A stretch of DNA of 64,000 nucleotides from Caulobacter sp. (GTDB lineage Bacteria > Pseudomonadota > Alphaproteobacteria > Caulobacterales > Caulobacteraceae). The position numbers were made by a program, and so were the translations under genes. Positions within the stretch are counted from its first letter, which is position 1, and the number at the start of each line of letters is the position of its first letter. Where the stretch lies: the NCBI GenBank assembly GCA_030678995.1, contig JAUXTQ010000017.1:62001-126000 (forward strand). Reading direction: 5' to 3'. This document shows, one piece after another, positions 59,535-64,000 of the stretch. The notes under the pieces were generated by a model. That model was not told the DNA's origin. It made no database searches and saw nothing but the letters and a program-made list of their open reading frames with translations.

Positions 59535-60398
59535 ATGATCGACCTCGTCCTCGACCAGCACCGCAAGGATCTCGGCGGGTTCGAGGTCGGCCGCGTCCTG
59601 CCCCAGGCGGCGCGGCGGATGGTCGGGCCGTTCGTGTTCTTCGACCATATGGGACCGGCGCAGTTCCAGCCGGGTTTTCCGCGCAACGTCGATGTGCGGC
59701 CACATCCGCACATCGGGCTCTCGACCCTCAGCTATCTGTTCGAGGGCGAGATGACCCACCGCTACAGCGTCGGCTCGGAGGTCGTCATCCAGCCGGGCGA
59801 GGTAAACTGGATGACCGCCGGCCGCGGCATCACCCACTCCGAGCGGTTCGAAGGCCTGCGCGCCCACGGCGGACGGATGAACGGCATCCAGGCCTGGATC
59901 GCCCTGCCGAAGGAGCTGGAGGAGACCGACCCCGGTTTCTGGCATCACGGCCCGGAAGACCTGCCGACCTATGAGAGCCCCGACGGCCTGTGGGCCCGGC
60001 TGGTGGCCGGCGAGGCGTTCGGCGCCAAATCGGGGGTCAGGACCAGTTCGCCGATGTTCTACGTCCACTGGGCGCTGAAGGCCGGGGCGAAGGCGCAGCT
60101 ACCAGCGGAGTATCCCGAGCGCGCCGCCTACGTCGCGGCCGGCGAGGTCGAGGTGGAGGGGCGAGTCTTCCACGAAGGCCAGATGCTGGTCTTCGCGCCC
60201 GGACAGCCGGTGCTGTTCACCGGGGTCACCGACGCCATCGTCATGCTGCTTGGCGGCGAGCCGGTGGGCGAGCGGTTCATCGACTGGAACTTCGTCTCTT
60301 CCAGCAAGGACCGCATCGAACAGGCCAAGGCCGACTGGCGCGCCGGCCGGATGAAGCTGCCCGACCTGGACCACGACGAGTTCATCCCGCTGCCGTAG
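59535..60398 (+). CDS. Pirin family protein
   Basis: MVGPFVFFDHMGPAQF...VDVRPHPHIGLSTLSYLFEGEMTHRYSVGSEVVIQPGEVNWMTAGRGITHSER. Confidence 0.95.
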   Translation: MIDLVLDQHRKDLGGFEVGRVLPQAARRMVGPFVFFDHMGPAQFQPGFPRNVDVRPHPHIGLSTLSYLFEGEMTHRYSVGSEVVIQPGEVNWMTAGRGITHSERFEGLRAHGGRMNGIQAWIALPKELEETDPGFWHHGPEDLPTYESPDGLWARLVAGEAFGAKSGVRTSSPMFYVHWALKAGAKAQLPAEYPERAAYVAAGEVEVEGRVFHEGQMLVFAPGQPVLFTGVTDAIVMLLGGEPVGERFIDWNFVSSSKDRIEQAKADWRAGRMKLPDLDHDEFIPLP

Positions 60399-60403
60399 GG
60401 GCA

Positions 60404-60549
60404 TTCCCTCCCCTTTATGGGGAGGGACAGACCGCGTAGCGGTCAGGGTGGGGAAGCTGGATGCCGTGCTGGATGCGTCGGGGTGGCGTCCGAACGCCCC
60501 ACCCGTCCGGCCTTCGGCCGGCCTCTCTCCCCATAAAGGGGAGGGAGAA
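60404..60549. repeat. ~145-bp inverted-repeat element in a convergent gap
   Basis: TCCCTCCCCTTTATGGGGAGGGA...TCTCCCCATAAAGGGGAGGGA. Confidence 0.85.
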
Positions 60550-60552
60550 GGT

Positions 60553-61188
60553 CTAGGCGGCCTCCTTCAAAGCCTTGCGCGCCGCGAGCGCGTAATCGAC
60601 GCCGGTCCACAGGGTCACGGCGGCGGCCAGCCAAAGCAGGATGTCGGCGGCCTTGACGGCATTGGTCATCAGGGCCGGGTCGGCCGGCAGGCCCCAGGCG
60701 CCCCAGCCGCCGACGAAGATCTGCGCCGCCAGGGCGACCAGCTGCAGGGTGGTCTTCCACTTGGCCAGCAGGGTCACTGGCAGGGTCAGGCCCCTGGGCG
60801 CCAGGGTCTCGCGTAGGGCGCTGACGGCGAACTCGCGGAACAGGATCAGCCCGCCCAGCAGCGCCGTCATCCATGACCCCAGCACCGCCAGACCGACCAC
60901 CGCCCCGGCGACCAGCACCTTGTCGGCGATGGGATCGAGGATCGCGCCCAGCGTGCTGCCGGCGTCCAGCTTGCGCGCCAGCCAGCCGTCGAAGAAGTCG
61001 GTCACCCCGGCGATGACGAAGCCCCAGAAGGCGGTGAAATAGAGGGTCATCCCCAGCGTCCGGGGATCGATCCCGCTGGTCATGGCCCACACGAACAGCG
61101 CGTCGAACTTCAGCCCCAGCATGGCCAGGAAGACCACCAGGGTCAGGACGAGCCGCAGCCCGGTAATGATGTTGGGGAGGCTTTTCAT
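60553..61188 (-). CDS. pgsA: CDP-diacylglycerol-glycerol-3-phosphate 3-phosphatidyltransferase
   Basis: MKSLPNIITGLRLVLTL; DFFDGWLARKLDAGSTLGAILDPIADKVLV. Confidence 0.93.
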   Translation of the reverse strand: MKSLPNIITGLRLVLTLVVFLAMLGLKFDALFVWAMTSGIDPRTLGMTLYFTAFWGFVIAGVTDFFDGWLARKLDAGSTLGAILDPIADKVLVAGAVVGLAVLGSWMTALLGGLILFREFAVSALRETLAPRGLTLPVTLLAKWKTTLQLVALAAQIFVGGWGAWGLPADPALMTNAVKAADILLWLAAAVTLWTGVDYALAARKALKEAA

Positions 61189-61223
61189 GGGTCTTGCGTA
61201 GCGGGTTTTGCCTCCCCGGCCAA

Positions 61224-61379
61224 TGCTCCCCGCTTGCCGGGGAGCTGTCAGGCGGCGCCTGACTGAGGGGTCGGCGCTGGCGTCAGAGGTCGGAGTCAGA
61301 ACGCGGCTATTCGCCGTTCCGTCGCGCAGCCCCCTCCACCACGCTCCGCGTGGTCCCCTCCCCGGCTTCGCGGGGAGGA
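61224..61379. repeat. Structured intergenic element, copy 2 (inverse orientation to 31256)
   Basis: ctccccgcttgccggggagctgtcaggcggcgcctgactgagggg ... gcgcagccccctccaccacgctccgcgtggtcccctcccc. Confidence 0.8.
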
Positions 61380-61388
61380 TTGGCGGGC

Positions 61389-63251
61389 TCACTTCCGGAA
61401 ATGGTCGTGGATCCGCTGAGCCAGCGGCTCGCTGACGCCGTCGACCTTCATCAGGTCGGCCACGCTGGCCTTGCCCACTTCCCGCGCCGAGCCAAAGGCG
61501 TGCAGCAGGGCCCGCTTGCGGCCAGGGCCCACGCCGTCGATCTCGTCCAGCGGATTGCGCTTCATCTCCATCGACCGCTTGGTGCGATGCGTGCCGATAG
61601 CGAAGCGGTGGGCTTCGTCGCGCAGGCGCTGCAAATAATACAGCACCGGACTTTTCGGCTCGAGCATGAACGGCGTCTTGCCGGGCATGAACATCCGTTC
61701 CAGCCCCGCGTCGCGGTCCGGCCCCTTGGCGACGCCCACCACGGGGATGTCGTCGATACCCAGGTCGGCCATCACCTCCAGCACCGCGTCCAGCTGGCCT
61801 TTGCCGCCGTCGATCAGCACCAGGTCCGGACGGGCGCTGTCGTCGCCGCCTTCCTCCTCCTTGACCAGGCGGGCGAAGCGGCGGCGCAGCACCTCCTTCA
61901 TCATGCCGTAGTCGTCGCCGGGGGTCAGCTCGGTCCCCTTGATGTTGAACTTGCGGTACTGGTTCTTCTGGAAGCCCTCGGGGCCGGCCACGATCATGCC
62001 GCCGACGGCGTTGGTCCCCTGGATGTGGCTGTTGTCGTAGACCTCGATCCGCTCCGGCGCCGCGTCCAGGCCGAAGGCCTCGGCCACGCCGGCCAGCAGC
62101 CGCGCCTGACCCGAGCTCTCGGCCATCTTGCGGCCCAGGGCCTCGCGGGCGTTGAGCACGGCCTGCTCGACCAGCTGCTTCTTCTCCCCGCGCCGGGGCA
62201 GCAGGATCTCGACCCGACGGCCGGCCTTCATCGAGAAGGCCTCGCTGAACAGCTCGTGCTCGAACGGCTGGACGTTGACCAGGATCGAGCGGGGGATCGG
62301 CCGGTCGTCGTAGAACTGGCCGAGGAAGGCGCTCATCACCTCCGCGTCGCTGTCGGACTTGTCCACGCGGGGGAAGTAGGCGCGGTTGCCCCAGTTCTGG
62401 CCGGCGCGGAAGAAGAACACCTGGACGCAGGCCTGGCCGCCCTCGGCGAACAGGGCGAAGACGTCGGCCTCGTCGACCGTCTCGGGATTGACCTGGGTCT
62501 CCTGGGCCACCGACGACAGGGCGCGGATGCGGTCGCGCAGGCGGGCGGCGCGCTCGAACTCCATCTCGTCGGACGCGGCCTGCATTTCCGCCGCCATCCG
62601 GGCCATCACCGCCCGGCTCTTGCCGCGCAGGAAGGCCTCGGACTCCTCGACCAGCTTCGCATAGTCGTCCAGCGCTATGAGGCCGGTGCACGGCGCGGCG
62701 CAGCGGCGGATCTGGTGCAGCATGCAGGGCCGGGTGCGGCTGTCGTAGACGCTGTCGCTGCAGGACCGGAGCAGGAAGGCCTTCTGCAAGGTGTTGAGCG
62801 TGCGGTTGACCGCCCCGGCCGAGGCGAACGGCCCGAAATAGTCGCCCTTGATGGTGTGCGCCCCGCGATGCTTGCGCAGCTGCGGCGCGGCGTGGTCGCG
62901 GCGGATGACGATCTCGGGAAAGCTCTTGTCGTCCCGTAGCAGCACGTTGAAGCGCGGCTTCATCTGCTTGATCAGGTTGATCTCGAGCAGCAGCGCGTCG
63001 GTCTCGGTGCGCGTCGAGACGAACTCCATGGCCCGGGTCAGGTCGACCATGTGGGCGATGCGGTTGGTGTGGAACCGGCCCTGGGCGTACTGCACGACCC
63101 GCTTCTTCAGCGATCGCGCCTTGCCGACATAGAGGACCTCCCCGTCCTCGCCGATCATCCGGTAGACCCCCGGCGCGTCAGGCAGACGCCGGGCGTGATC
63201 CGCGATGAGGGCGGCGCCGGTCAGGGGCGTGTCGGCGGGAGCATCGGTCAC
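61389..63251 (-). CDS. uvrC: Excinuclease ABC subunit C
   Basis: [56 protein letters not shown] start ([10 protein letters not shown]) preferred. Confidence 0.96.
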   Translation of the reverse strand: MTDAPADTPLTGAALIADHARRLPDAPGVYRMIGEDGEVLYVGKARSLKKRVVQYAQGRFHTNRIAHMVDLTRAMEFVSTRTETDALLLEINLIKQMKPRFNVLLRDDKSFPEIVIRRDHAAPQLRKHRGAHTIKGDYFGPFASAGAVNRTLNTLQKAFLLRSCSDSVYDSRTRPCMLHQIRRCAAPCTGLIALDDYAKLVEESEAFLRGKSRAVMARMAAEMQAASDEMEFERAARLRDRIRALSSVAQETQVNPETVDEADVFALFAEGGQACVQVFFFRAGQNWGNRAYFPRVDKSDSDAEVMSAFLGQFYDDRPIPRSILVNVQPFEHELFSEAFSMKAGRRVEILLPRRGEKKQLVEQAVLNAREALGRKMAESSGQARLLAGVAEAFGLDAAPERIEVYDNSHIQGTNAVGGMIVAGPEGFQKNQYRKFNIKGTELTPGDDYGMMKEVLRRRFARLVKEEEGGDDSARPDLVLIDGGKGQLDAVLEVMADLGIDDIPVVGVAKGPDRDAGLERMFMPGKTPFMLEPKSPVLYYLQRLRDEAHRFAIGTHRTKRSMEMKRNPLDEIDGVGPGRKRALLHAFGSAREVGKASVADLMKVDGVSEPLAQRIHDHFRK

Positions 63252-63336
63252 GCAGAGAGATATAGGGGAGTCGGGCCGCGAAGGCGCGGGGGTCTTGGCA
63301 GCAATGGCTGGACATACCCCGTCCCCGGGCAGCGGA

Positions 63337-63560
63337 GGGCAATCGCATACGGCCGATGCCGCCCACGAAGAGCCCTCCTCCTCGATGGAGGAGGGTTGGG
63401 TGGTGGTGTGGCCGTCCGGCCTGGGCGAAGGGCCCCGCAGGGCGGCGGCGCCAAACCAGTGTTTGCCGCACAGCCAGAGCCACACCACCATCCCCGGCCC
63501 TTCCTCCATCGAGGAGGAAGGGGGGAGCGTCGAGCATGGCTGCACTATATGCGATTGCCC
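63337..63560 (+). repeat. MITE-like nested inverted-repeat element, copy C, with 13-bp terminal inverted repeats
   Basis: GGGCAATCGCATA...TATGCGATTGCCC flanking the 150-bp core at 63373-63522. Confidence 0.88.
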
Positions 63561-63582
63561 CGCGGGCCGACGGAGAGGGGGC

Positions 63583-63990
63583 TCAGGTCATCCGCGTCCT
63601 CCAGAATGCCTCGGCCAGCGCATAGGGCGTCATGTGCGCCCGCTCCAGCGGAGTCAGGCCCTGCGGCGGCGACCAGTCGGCGCTGACCGGGTCGACCCGC
63701 AGCACGTCGGCGTAGAGCACCGGCGCCGCATCGGGCCCGTCAGCCCACCAGATCGCCGGGCCCTTCAGCCCGCGCGCCCGGCGCAGGTTGCGGCTGGCCA
63801 GGGCGGTGGCGTGCGCCATCACCCCGACCAGCACCCCGTCGCGGGTGCGCAGGGGCAGGCCCAGCGGCTCGGGGTGGCCGCCCCAGGCCAGCATGCTCTG
63901 GGCCAGGCGTAGCTCCATGATGGTCAGGGCCCCGCGGCCGCCGACGATGCGCTGCAGCTCGGCGGCGGCCACCAGAAGTTCGCTGATCAC
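63583..63990 (-). CDS. Hypothetical protein
   Basis: 135-aa ORF near the window edge. Confidence 0.55.
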   Translation of the reverse strand: MISELLVAAAELQRIVGGRGALTIMELRLAQSMLAWGGHPEPLGLPLRTRDGVLVGVMAHATALASRNLRRARGLKGPAIWWADGPDAAPVLYADVLRVDPVSADWSPPQGLTPLERAHMTPYALAEAFWRTRMT

Positions 63991-64000
63991 CGGGCTGAGC

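Noticed and set aside
63252-63545. N-terminal extension of the uvrC ORF
   Set aside because: Reads through the MITE-like copy C; UvrC homology starts near [30 protein letters not shown].

Overview
This is a 64 kb, high-GC alphaproteobacterial chromosome segment, Caulobacterales-like by gene content and synteny. Positions 0.4-18.2 kb hold a flagellar block: fliK-flgD-flgE, sciP, fliF-fliG-fliH/flbE-fliN-flbD, flhA and a separate fliI-fliJ. A HicAB toxin-antitoxin pair sits inside this block. The rest is mainly lipid/acyl-CoA metabolism (thiolase, FadB-like protein, several acyl-CoA dehydrogenases and enoyl-CoA hydratases), a URC-type uracil-catabolism cluster, an indolepyruvate ferredoxin oxidoreductase, pgsA and uvrC. 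One IS3-family insertion sequence is present. The most unusual signal is in the short intergenic gaps. About 19 REP/REPIN-like hairpins share invariant GGGGACA...TGTCCCC arms but have different, covarying inner stems, and they mostly occur as inverted pairs. The IS3 element has inserted into one of them with a 5-bp target duplication. Further palindromic families are present: a ~150-224 bp MITE-like element (3 copies), a 76-bp CTAGTGT...ACACTAG hairpin (2 tandem copies) and a ~160-175 bp element (2 copies). Other leads are two PsrA-like operators, a candidate structured RNA upstream of a MATE gene, and a possible nucleotidyltransferase-type two-gene module. All calls come from reading the sequence and the supplied ORF track; no database search or folding program was run.
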